From Phylloscopus collybita (Eukaryota; Chordata; Aves; Passeriformes; Phylloscopidae), in assembly GCA_027886175.1 (NCBI GenBank), contig JAJNNQ010000029.1, positions 2,728,001 through 2,792,000 on the forward strand: 64,000 bases of DNA, given 5' to 3'. The position numbers and the translations under genes are program-made. The notes under the pieces were generated by a model. That model worked only from the letters and a program-made list of their open reading frames with translations. It did no database searches and was not told where the DNA came from. This document shows positions 1-9,872 of the stretch, one piece after another (within the stretch, counting starts at the first letter, position 1; every line of letters begins with the position of its first letter).

Positions 1-1107
1 TTAATCTATGTATGAGTAACTGATTTCTAAAAATTAATGCAGGAGCCAATTGAAATTAGCTATGATATATTATAAATATGAAGATAATGAGATGGAATGT
101 TGTTTTATACATTTGCATAATATTATGCTTTAACAATTAATAGATTTTGTCAGGTATTTGCTGACTAAGTATTCTAACAGATTGTTCAAATATTGATAAG
201 TACATTTTATATACTTCAGCAGTGCTATCTTTGGAACCATTCTTTTACATTCTTTTACATGGGGAAGTTTTCATAATTTAAGAATAGTTCTCATACTGGT
301 GTGCTTTGCATCTTGCTGATGAGGAACAACAAATGTAATATTTTTTAATGTTAATTAAATTAAGTAATAATCTGTTGCTGACATGGAAGAAATCACCAAG
401 GAAACAGGGCAGTGTATTTCTTAGGGGACAGCAGTACAGTCCTAAATTCAATTTGTGCTACTTTCTAAGTATTAATGATTAGTGGGATGAGCCCTATTTT
501 CACCCCACATCAGAGTGACATCACATACAAAACTTAAGTGAACCAAGTTATATATCCAAGGAGAAGGATGCATCTGCATTTTACTATTTTATTAAGATAT
601 TCTGACCTTTTTTAAAACTTTCTTCCCCTCTCTCAATACCCTAGAAGAGATATAAATTCAAATAATTATTCTTAATTTCTTTTTTGTAGTTCAGTATATG
701 ACATGTTTGACTTTATTTTCCTAGGACTCAAGTCCTCTCTAGATGTGATTTCTTTTTTTCTTTTCAACCAGATATCACTGATGTAGCAAGTTCAAAGTAC
801 ATTACAATTGCATTTGTTGTGTTGAGAGAGCACCTTAGGAGTCAGGGAGGAAGCCTGTGGTGCTGTTGCTGAGTATTTCTCCCTTTCTGACAGCAACTGG
901 CCACGATGTCAGAGATTTTCCTGATTCATCCTGCCAGTTAATGAAGACTTTTCCTTCTGTAAGTATCTGTTACTGGGGAAGGTAGAACAGATTGGGGAAA
1001 GTTGCTAGGTTCAGGGGAATTTTTATTACCAGACTTTGATCTGAAGAAGTAAACTCTTAGCAAGGAAGAAGGCTCCCAAGGAAAATTTTAGACCAAGTTA
1101 TAGAAAG
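1..1107. other. AT-rich DNA, no gene recognised
   Basis: No long reading frame, splice-flanked exon or recognisable repeat is visible. There is a tandem 10-mer (ATTCTTTTAC twice, about 238-257). The rest is ordinary AT-rich noncoding sequence. Confidence 0.6.
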
Positions 1108-1480
1108 ATTGAGGTAGGACCTTTGGTTATCATGTAGCCCAAATGCTCTGCTGAAGCAAGTTTACCTACACCTGCTTGCTAGGGATCAGATCCAGGTGAG
1201 TTTTGAAAATATCTATAGAAGAAGACTCTGATGATCTGCTTCATGACCTACCCCACCACAGAAGGCAGGCTGACAGGCCTGTAGCTCCCCAGATCCTCCT
1301 TCTGTGTGGAGCTCTGTCCAGTAGCTGAGCTCCCAAGCTGTGTTACTGCATGGGGCAATTTCTTCCCATGTTCATGGCCCTACATTTGGCTTCATTAGGT
1401 TCACAATTCTCAAGCCTTTTCAGGTCTCAGTGAATGACAGCTTTCTGGTGCATCAATCAGTCCTCCACAGAAGTAAGCGA
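1108..1480 (-). mobile_element. CR1 LINE fragments, antisense and degraded
   Basis: From about 1108 to 1235 the + strand reads like the reverse complement of an avian CR1 3' end, around the 'gacctttgg', 'tctgctgaagcaag' and 'ttttgaaaatatct' stretches. From about 1370 to 1460 it resembles the reverse complement of the CR1 reverse-transcriptase thumb region. The piece between (about 1260-1320) resembles the finger region and would be out of order, so this may be two or three nested or rearranged insertions rather than one copy. All are noncoding now. Assignment is from remembered CR1 sequence and divergence is high. Confidence 0.6.
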
Positions 1481-3018
1481 AATGAAATATAAACAGGAAT
1501 GAGCACCATGAGGCTCTTATGACCTGTGTGATTCACAGACACTGTAAATCACACAGGTATGACATGGCCATGAGGTGGCAGTGGGTCACCTTTTAGTCTC
1601 AGGGACCACTGTGGTTTCTCTGAGGGGCATGAGTAATGCATGCTAGTAGTGTTATGCAGACATGGTTATTTTATATCTGTAGAGCTTGTGATAAATATGC
1701 AGTATGCAGTTTGATGGTCATAGAAATATAAGATTTTATTTGTCTTGTAGGATCATAAAGGCTTGTTATTCCAAATATAGGCCTTTTTTTAAATTTGAAG
1801 AGGATTTTTTTTTTTTTTTTAAGGGGGATTCAAGAGGATTTCTTACCTTGGGTTATATATTTCCCTTGCTGTGTGGCCAAATTGTGTATATTTGTTTTAA
1901 TACATTGTTTTTCTGGTTGTTACTATTTTTTTACCATTTCCTTAAGGGGGAGGAATGGTTGTATAAGTTGACAGTTTTTGTATCAAATGGACTGACAAAT
2001 AAATTCCAAAATTTTTTTAATGCTTTTAGGAGGGTAGATCAGAACTTTAGAATAGTAACAGTGAAAGGCTAAATCCTTTGTTAGTTATAAACACTCCAAG
2101 CATGACACTGAATAGATACCTCTATTTCAGGTCAGCTGGCTCCTGGGTCACTGCAGCCATTAATTGCTTCTTCCTCTGACAAAGAGGCAGATTTTGGCTT
2201 GGATTTTTCCAGATGTAGCAACTGTACTCTCTTCTCTGTTCCTTTTTGATTGTAGCAGCTAATTTCTATTTTCTTTGTTTACCTTTCACTCTAAAGGATC
2301 TTGTAATGCTGCAGTTTAGATTCAGTGTTGTTCTCTGGAAAGAATTCAACAACCTTTAGGCTTTAAATTGTGATGGAAAACACCATTACTGAATGATTTA
2401 AAATCAACGAGGTTTACTGCAGAGCTTTAACTTGTGCAGTACAAACAATAGGTTATATAAGAAGTCTCTGTAATATTAACCTTTACAATAAAGTAATGAC
2501 TAGGAAATGTGTATCATTGAGGTAAATCTAATCAGTTGGTCAAACTCTTTTAATTCAGGTACCCAAATAAACATTTGAAAAATAGTATGTGTTTTCACCT
2601 TTGAAAAATAGTAACTTTTTTCGGTGTTGAATGACTGAATCAATGTTGATCAGTGTTGATAAGCTAAAACCAGAAAGGAACGTTTCTGTTTCAAAGCACC
2701 AATATGTAGCAAAAACTATTCCATAGGTGTTTCTTTCAGATCTGTTGCATTTTTATTGCCACCAGTAAAAGGGAATTATAGTAAAATGGCATGGTTATTA
2801 TATTTTTGGGCCAACATCAAGGAATAATGTTTAAAGGATTTTTGTTCTGTGCTGATCAGCAACACACTGATTTGCAAACATAAGTCCCCAACAGTGGTTG
2901 GGGATCTAAATCTAGAACACAGAACAAAAAAATTAATTAATTGAAGACTTTCAGCTTGCAACAGAAGCAATTGAAGAAAGCCCTGATAACAGTGCTAAAA
3001 TTATAAAAGCATGTTTCT
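1481..3018. other. AT-rich DNA, no gene recognised
   Basis: The stretch contains a T-run near 1807-1821 and a perfect 12-bp inverted repeat (1522-1533 with 1547-1558, 13-nt loop). The 122-codon open frame at 1704-2072 is rich in Phe from T-runs and has no recognisable domain, so I do not call it a gene. Confidence 0.6.
1522..1558. repeat. Perfect 12-bp inverted repeat
   Basis: The arm at 1522-1533 (ACCTGTGTGATT) is the exact reverse complement of 1547-1558, separated by 13 bases. It can form a hairpin; no function is evident. Confidence 0.8.
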
Positions 3019-3300
3019 AAGGGAGGGGAGAAAATCCGTTCTTAATGTTCAATCTAGATAAGACAAGAAGTAATTGGTTTAACCTCCAACAAGGGAGATT
3101 TAGGTTAGACATTAGGAAAAACATTCTAATAGAAAAGGACTGCTAAATGTTGCAATAGTTTGCCTGTGGATGCTACTGAATGTTCATTGTTGAAGGTTTT
3201 TCTGGAGGTGATATGTTGTCATGAATGATACTGGTATTTTGCCGTCCTTGTCTGTGCCAAGACCACTGGCTAGATGACCTTTCAGGGTTCTTTTTTGTTC
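3019..3300 (+). mobile_element. CR1 LINE 3'-end fragment, sense
   Basis: The sequence follows the order of a CR1 3' untranslated end: a 'gggagatttaggttagacattagg' type block near 3090-3117, a degraded 'gtttgcctgtggatgc' block near 3160, and the 'ctagatgacctttcagggttc' terminus near 3270-3290. It is 5'-truncated, as most CR1 copies are, and strongly diverged, so it is old. No coding portion remains. Confidence 0.72.
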
Positions 3301-4282
3301 TTTGACTTAAATACTACAACTGATATAAGCCTCTGACTAAACTGAAAGCAGTTTTAGCACAAAAAGTTCTTATCATAATTAGTTTTTCTTGATCCAATAT
3401 AAATCTTCATCTTAAAGTAGAAGAAGGATTAGAGGAATAGAGCAACAGTAAGAACCAAGTGACTGGACAGTATATCAGGCTAAAAGACTTTGTGGGTGAG
3501 TTAAGTGAGTTACAAGGTAGGAACATTACTAACTGTGGAAAGGAAAATGTCACATGCTTTTGGAGATATTATATTATTTTTGTGAAAGTAGTGGATGGCT
3601 CTGAGGGGAGTTTAATGCTACATTCACTTTGTGATTTTCAGTTTAGAATAACGTAAACAACATTAATGCAAATTTTTTTTAAAGCTGGTTACTGCTAAAG
3701 ATTTTTTTTAATATTCTACTCTCCTTCTCTGTTCCCAGTTATCAGTTCTGAGATTGCTATGTTTCAAGAAAACAGAAGCTGAGAAAGAGAGCTGGACAGA
3801 ATGCTTTCTGGCAAGACCTTCAACCTGACAACTTTGGTCACAAAGGGATTTTATTTTGGTTTAAAACCAAATAAAAATCTCATTTTTTGAATCATAGCTT
3901 TGCTATATATCAGGATGACACTCTCCATGTACTAATTGCAAACCAACCTTGCAATGTTCTATCTGATAATTCTGCAGCAGCTCTATCTTGTTCTGCTTCT
4001 CCAGGGCTTTGATGCTAACTCTCAAACCCTGCAAGCATTAACCAGTTTATGTCAGCATTGTGCATAATCAGAGTTAAATCACCGCTAAGGGCTAGAATTG
4101 CAGTAGAGTCAAGCAGTACGTTATGTACCAATGTAATACTAACAGCTAGATTTCCTATCAGAGCTCTGCAGTGAGACCACAGCTCATTTCAATTTTATTA
4201 TAAAACATTTCAGTTTTCTAAACATCCAGTGGCAGGCATCATGTGCATATATTTTGAAGTTAAATAGTTCTTTCTAGTTTTG
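3301..4282. other. AT-rich DNA, no gene recognised
   Basis: No supported gene or repeat. The 65-codon frame at 3459-3656 has no recognisable features. Confidence 0.55.
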
Positions 4283-4328
4283 TTTTCCTCAGCTGCATAA
4301 TGTATGGACATTATGCAGCTGAGGAAAA
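4283..4328. repeat. Perfect hairpin with 21-bp arms
   Basis: The arm at 4283-4303 is the exact reverse complement of 4308-4328, with a four-base loop (ATGG, 4304-4307). Pairing stops immediately outside the arms. A perfect stem of this length in otherwise diverged noncoding DNA suggests a recent local inversion-duplication. It is shorter than a typical animal pre-miRNA stem-loop and lacks the usual mismatches. Confidence 0.95.
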
Positions 4329-4670
4329 AGGAATGGAAAGGCTAATATCAACACTGCTCTCTAAAGAGGTAAAATTATACAAGATTCAAACATACACTGA
4401 ATTCTTCAAACATCCTAATGTTCTAGTGAGATGTATAGAAGTTGAGGTGGAAGAGGGGACAGAAATTAGGAATCAGTAAAAATTTTTGTCTTTAGGCCTA
4501 CTGTATGAGTGGCTAAATACCACGAGACTGACAAATACTTACAGAAGTACAGCCTCATGTAAGTTGCTCAGGACTGGGAAAACCCCTGTATTAAAACAAC
4601 TATTTAGGTGTCTGTGTGTATTGGGTGGAATCTTTTTGTTGTTGTTGTTGTGTGATCTACAGTATGCTTT

Positions 4671-4708
4671 GGGGGGGGGGGGGGGGCAGGGTAAGGAGGG
4701 TGGTAATT

Positions 4709-4804
<96 letters not shown>

Positions 4805-4855
4805 CCCCCTTCTTTCTCTCATTTTCTATCTCGCTTTCTCTCTTGCTTTCTCTCT
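4671..4855. repeat. G16 / (TTTC)n / (TC)n compound microsatellite
   Basis: A run of 16 G (4671-4686) is followed by a pure TTTC array (about 4707-4762), then a TC dinucleotide array to about 4795, then imperfect CT-rich sequence to about 4855. Frames through it give only poly-Ser/Leu/Phe or Lys/Glu/Arg translations. Confidence 0.97.
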
Positions 4856-4859
4856 CAAA

Positions 4860-5217
4860 ATGTAAAACTACCCCTTTATGTTTCTTAAATGGCTCACATA
4901 CTGCTGTGTTGCTTCAAGAGTAGAATTCACTCTTTTTTTGGTACAGATTAACCTGAGATGCAACTGCTGTTACTTAATGTACTCTATACTGTCTTTCTAA
5001 ACTGTCTTTTTAATTGAAAATCATAATGGAAAACAACAGGAAATGAAGGTCATAAAACTCTTATTTCTACATAAAATGAGGATATAAGGAATTGAGAATA
5101 GTGTATTTAAATTTATAAGTCTTAAACATCAATTGAGAATGAAAAATTTTAATGTTTTTTCAGTTCTCTCAAAAAGGAACAATAAAATAAATGTTTTATT
5201 ACTACTGTTTTGTAAGG
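4860..5217. other. AT-rich DNA, no gene recognised
   Basis: Nothing is recognised between the compound microsatellite and the G-rich tract. Confidence 0.55.
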
Positions 5218-5294
5218 ACAGGAGTGGAGGGGAGGGAAAGGGAGGGGAGGGGAGGGAGGGGACGGGACGGGACAGGACGGGACGGGATGGGAGG
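5218..5294. repeat. GGGGA / GGGAC purine-rich tract
   Basis: Imperfect tandem GGGGA and GGGA units change to GGGAC units near 5258-5285. The + strand carries many closely spaced runs of three or four G and so fits the G-quadruplex pattern. Confidence 0.9.
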
Positions 5295-6006
5295 CCCCAA
5301 ACTACCACTCCAATATCAGGGAAGAGTCACAATAATTAGCCTTAAAACAGTGTGAGTCCGTGCTATAACTTTCTTATGATACTTCTGACTGCTTACTATG
5401 TTGCAGAGACTCTTGAAATTTCCTTCTTTTCTTAGACTTACTCTTTTCAGTTCTGGTGTTTTTGCTAGGATCAGAATGGAAATTAAAGTCTGATAATAGT
5501 GCCAACCTCAACATAAATCAACTTTTGACAATTTGGTTTGAGAAGTAAAGGAATAAATTCAGGAGATTTTCAAATAAGCTAAACATTGTCAAAGCATATT
5601 GAAAGATTTTACATAAGTACTAATTTTAACTTATTAAAATATCATTTGGTTATATTTCTTATTATATCTCTTTTTTTTTCTTTTCTACCAAATAACTGTC
5701 ATTTAACTTCCATCTTTGTGAAACAACAGTCCTCAGACTCCAACATTAATTGTTCTACAGTAAGAAGAGGGAATGAAAATCATGGAAGGTCTCAAAAGGA
5801 ACTCCATAATATAGACTGAAGTACCATTTTACTGAGCTTTTCTACATGAAAGTACACTAGAAATTACCTGAAGCACAGTTTAGTCTCTCTATTGCTCTCT
5901 TCTACTTACTCCAATTTTGGTGTTGTCTGGTTTCCTCTAGCCTCTTGAGTCTTCTTTTCCAATCAGTAACACAATTCCTCAAAGCTGATAAAACAGTTTT
6001 TATCCC
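5295..6006. other. AT-rich DNA, no gene recognised
   Basis: No supported feature; ordinary AT-rich sequence up to the pyrimidine satellite. Confidence 0.55.
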
Positions 6007-6522
6007 TTTCCTTTCCTTTCCTTTCCTTTCCTTTCCTTTCCTTTCCTTTCCTTTCCTTTCCTTTCCTTTCCTTTCCTTTCCTTTCCTTTCCTTTCCTTTC
6101 CTTTCCTTTCCTTTCCTTTCCTTTCCTTTCCTTTCCTTTCCTTTCCTTTCCTTTCCTTTCCTTTCCTTTCCTTTCCTTTCCTTTCCTTTCCTTTCCTTTC
6201 CTTTCCTTTCCTTTCCTTTCCTTTCCTTTCCTTTCCTTTCCTTTCCTTTCCTTTCCTTTCCTTTCCCTTTCCCTTTCCCTTTCCCTTTCCCTTTCCCTTT
6301 CCCTTTCCCTTTCCCTTTCCCTTTCCCTTTCCCTTTCCCTTTCCCTTTCCCTTTCCCTTTCCCTTTCCCTTTCCCTTTCCCTTTCCCTTTCCCTTTCCCT
6401 TTCCCTTTCCCTTTCCCTTTCCCTTTCCTCTCCTCTCCCTCTCCTCTCCTCCTCCTCTCCCTCTCCCTCTCCCTCTCCCTCTCCCTCTCCCTCTCCCTCT
6501 CCCTCTCCCTCTCCCTCTCCTC
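6007..6522. repeat. Pyrimidine satellite: (TTTCC)51 (TTTCCC)27 then CTCTCC array
   Basis: By direct count, 6007-6261 is 51 pure TTTCC units and 6262-6423 is 27 pure TTTCCC units. A short mixed CT segment (6424-6454) leads to 11 pure CTCTCC units (6455-6520). The + strand is all pyrimidine for over 500 bases, so the - strand is all purine, with GGGAAA units that fit a G-quadruplex pattern. Open frames of about 200 codons across it (5945-6577 and its complement) are repeat translations, not proteins. Array length may be an assembly estimate. Confidence 0.97.
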
Positions 6523-7519
6523 TCCTTTTCCCCTAACTGTTTCTGAAAAAAAAATATATTATGATTTGTATTTTTAAACTTTTTGCAAGCTAACTGCCTC
6601 AACTGACAGCTAGAAAGATTCCATCATGCTAATTTAATTCATTAAAAGTGCAGACAAATTTTAAAGAACATTTTAATTGCTTCTCTGGGAAGGTTAAAAT
6701 GAAAATCTCATGATGCAGTATTATGACAGCTGTACATAACAGTAAACCTTCCATTTCCTTGATGACTTGTCCTGTTTAAGAAAAAGTTACAAATATTTGA
6801 AGAAAAACCTATGAGTGTATAAAAATGTATATGGGGCATTTTTATTGCAAGCTGTGTTTGAACCATGTAAGACAAGGACAGGGGAAGATAGGAGGAAGTG
6901 TTACTAGCGCTATACTCTGGGAGAAATAGTGAATTATTTTTGTCAAAAACAGCTTAAGAGAGATCCCCTAAGAACTGGAAAGAGCAGAGGGCTTTGTAGG
7001 GCTGGGGAAGGAGAATGGGGAAAAAAGTGGTTTATAACTGAATACAAGACTTAAAAAATTTTTTAATTAATAATTGAATTTTGTGTAATTGTGCTCCCAA
7101 TTATGCTTGTAATGAAACTGAAACTCTGCTACTTAATCTGAAAACAGATTTCCATAGGTTTTTTTTTCCCCCTGCATTGTTTATGCAGTGAGATTTATCT
7201 TGTTCAGCCTTATTTTTGGCCAAAATATTCACAAATATACAATTTACATTTATCTCTTCACTCTCAATTTTACCACATCTTTAAATAGTTAAGTTTTTAA
7301 CCATGATAAAATTATACTCCTCTAGTATATCACCTACATATGATTTATATTTTAATACAGAATCCTGCACTACAGAATGTGGCAAAATATTTAGAAATGT
7401 CATACCAAATCCCTGTGGTTCCTGTGATTTGTGCTTCAGTTCTCTGGTAGTTGTAGCTATGTTCAATTCCCAGTCCAGGAAGTACTTCACTACAGGCTGC
7501 CTGATCAAGGAGAGCCTAA
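6523..7519. other. AT-rich DNA, no gene recognised
   Basis: No gene or repeat is recognised. Overlapping short frames on both strands near 7281-7508 lack recognisable domains. Confidence 0.5.
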
Positions 7520-9872
7520 CAATTAAGCCTTCTTGCTCAGGCTACAGGAGGTGCGACACTTGCTGGCTCCTCTCCTGCTGGGGCACTTCAACCACCCTGA
7601 CATCCACTGGGAAAGTGGCACAGCAAGCTGTAGGCAACCTGGGAGACCTCTGGAATGCATGAAGGGAAACTTCTTGAGCCAGATAATAGCTTTATCAGGG
7701 GTTGTGATATTGGACCTGACAGTCTCCAAGGTAGGGAGTGAACCAGGGACAGGAGGCAGCCTGGGCTGCACAGATGCAGTTTGCAGCCCTAAGGGATATG
7801 GGTCAGGTAAGTAATAAAGTTAGGCTCCTGAACTTTGGGAAAGCAGATTTCCAGCTCTTCAGAGAGGCAGTCAGTGGACTCTCCTGGGAGACTGCCCAGA
7901 GGAACAAGGGAGTGAAACAGAGCTGGAAAATCTCTGAAGAACTCTTCCATAGAGCAGAAGAGCTGGCAAACCCCAGGAAAAAGAAATCAGGCCAAGAAGG
8001 CAAGAGATGAGCACAGCTGAGTAGGAACCATTAGTCAGACCAAAACAGAAAGAAGAAAATGCACCAACATTTGAAGCTATGACTGGTGAGCTGCGAATAA
8101 TATAGAGACAAAGTTTGGTTGTGAATGGGGTGAGAAAGTTCAACTGAAACAAGCAAGGGGCAAAATAAGAATGTCTTCTATACATTTGTTAATCAAAAAA
8201 GTCAAAGTTGTACATTCTTTGTAAACAATGTTGGAAACCCAGTAACAATAGATGAGAAGATGTCTAAGGAACTCAACAACTTTTATGACTCAGTCTTCAA
8301 CAACAACCTCTCTTGTCACACCTCTTATGTGGACAGAGAGAAGGACTGGCAGAAATAATGTCTCTTCCACAGTAAGTAAAGATCAGATTCATGACCACCT
8401 GAGGAACCTGAATGTGCATAAGACTGTGGGACCTGGTGAAATGTTTTGGGAGCCAATGAAACTTGATTAGAAAACTAGAGTTCTGAGGGAATTGGCTGAT
8501 GCAGTTGCCAAGGCATTCTCCATGACATTTGAAAATCCATGGTTGTCAGGCGAAGTCCCAAAGGGCTGGAAAAAGGGAACGTTGTACTCATCTTTAGAAA
8601 GGAAGGCTCTGGGAAGCACCACCCTCTCAGACTCACCTCTGTGCCTAGAAAGATCATGGAATGATCCTCCTAGAAGCTATACTAAGGCACAGGGAGGACA
8701 GGGAGGTGATTTGCAGCAAAAACCACAGATCCACCAAAGGCAGAAGCCAACCCAGTGGCCTTCTGTGATGGTGTGACTCCATCAGTGGACAAGGGAAGGC
8801 TACAGGTGTTATTTATGTGGAATTGCGCAAAGTCTTTGATAAAATTTCCCACATCTTTCTCGCCAGATTATAGAGAGATGGATTCAACAGGTAGAGTCTT
8901 GGATCATTAAGACAGTAGTTGGATTGTCACATCCAGAGGGTCAAAGGTTCAGAATGCCAGTGGACACCTGTGACAAGTGGAATCCATCAGGGATTTGTAC
9001 TGGGACCTGTGTTATTTAATACCTTCATTAATGACATAGACAAAAGAATCAAGCGCATGCTCAGCCAGTTTTTAGAGGACACCAAGCTGAGTGGTGCTCT
9101 TGACAGACCAGAAGGACAGGATGCCATCCAGAGGGACCTGGACAAGCTCAAGAAGTGGGTCTCTGAGAACTTCATGGCGTTTAGCACAACCAAGTACAAA
9201 GTTCTGCACCTGTGTCAGAGCAACCCCTGGTATCAACACAGGCTGGGGGATGAACAGATCAAGAACAGCCCTGGGGAGAAGGACTTGGGTGCTGTGGGTG
9301 AGAGGCTGGACATGACCCAGCCATGGGCACTTCCAGCCCAGAAAACCAAACGTGTCCTGGGCTGCATCCAAAGCAGTGTGGGCAGCAGGGGAGGGAGGGG
9401 ATTCTGCCCCTCACCTGGAACCCTGCATCCAGCTCTGGGGTCCCAGCACAGGAAGGACATGGAACTGTTGGAGAGAGCACCACCAAGATGATTAGAGGGT
9501 TGGAGGATGTCTCCAAGAAGAAAGCGTGAGACTGTTGGGGTTGTTCAGCCAGGAGAAAAGAAGGTTCTGATGAGACCATTTTATGGTCCTTCAATAATTA
9601 AATAGGAATAAGAAGAATGAAGACAGACTCTTAATAAGATAATGGTTTTAAACAAAAAAGGATTAGACTATATATAAGGAAGATATTTTTTATGATGAGG
9701 TGGTAAGACACTGGAATAGGTTGCCCTGGAAACATTTACGTAGGGTTGAATGCGGCTCTGAGGCACCTGATCTATTTGAAGACGTTCCCTGCTTATTGCA
9801 GGGGTATTGAACAAGACCTTTAAAGCTCACTTCCAATCCAAACTATTCTATGACCTCTGATTGTCATAATGG
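7520..9872 (+). mobile_element. CR1 LINE, ORF2 remnant plus 3' end (inactive)
   Basis: This is the largest element in the window. It is a 5'-truncated CR1 non-LTR retrotransposon whose ORF2 would encode an endonuclease and reverse transcriptase for target-primed retrotransposition. Seen: an endonuclease block 'HFNHPDIHW' near 7580-7612; a linker near 7815-8010 (LNFGKADFQLF, SWKISEELF); RT finger blocks 'LRNLNVHKTVGP' near 8400 and 'ADAVAKAFSMTFE' then 'SGEVPKGWKKG' near 8495-8580; and palm/thumb sequence at 8919-9490 (GFVLGPVLFNTFINDI, KVLHL, EKDLGAV, LGCIQSS). The catalytic FADD position reads FLED near 9069-9080, so one catalytic Asp is lost. The coding frame shifts several times and has a stop at 8468-8470. 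The 3' end (about 9690-9872) shows the familiar CR1 terminus with 'cactggaatagg' and 'ttctatgacc'. The copy cannot be functional. Confidence 0.93.

Noticed and set aside
1704..2072. 122-codon frame
   Set aside because: Its residues come largely from T-rich runs, with no domain and no codon bias distinct from the surroundings.
4283..4328. A microRNA precursor
   Set aside because: The stem is fully perfect, only 46 nt in total with a 4-nt loop, too short and too regular for a typical animal precursor; kept only as a hairpin finding.
5945..6577. 210-codon frame (and 200-codon frame on the other strand) across the pyrimidine satellite
   Set aside because: Pure translation of TTTCC/TTTCCC/CTCTCC repeats; no coding evidence.
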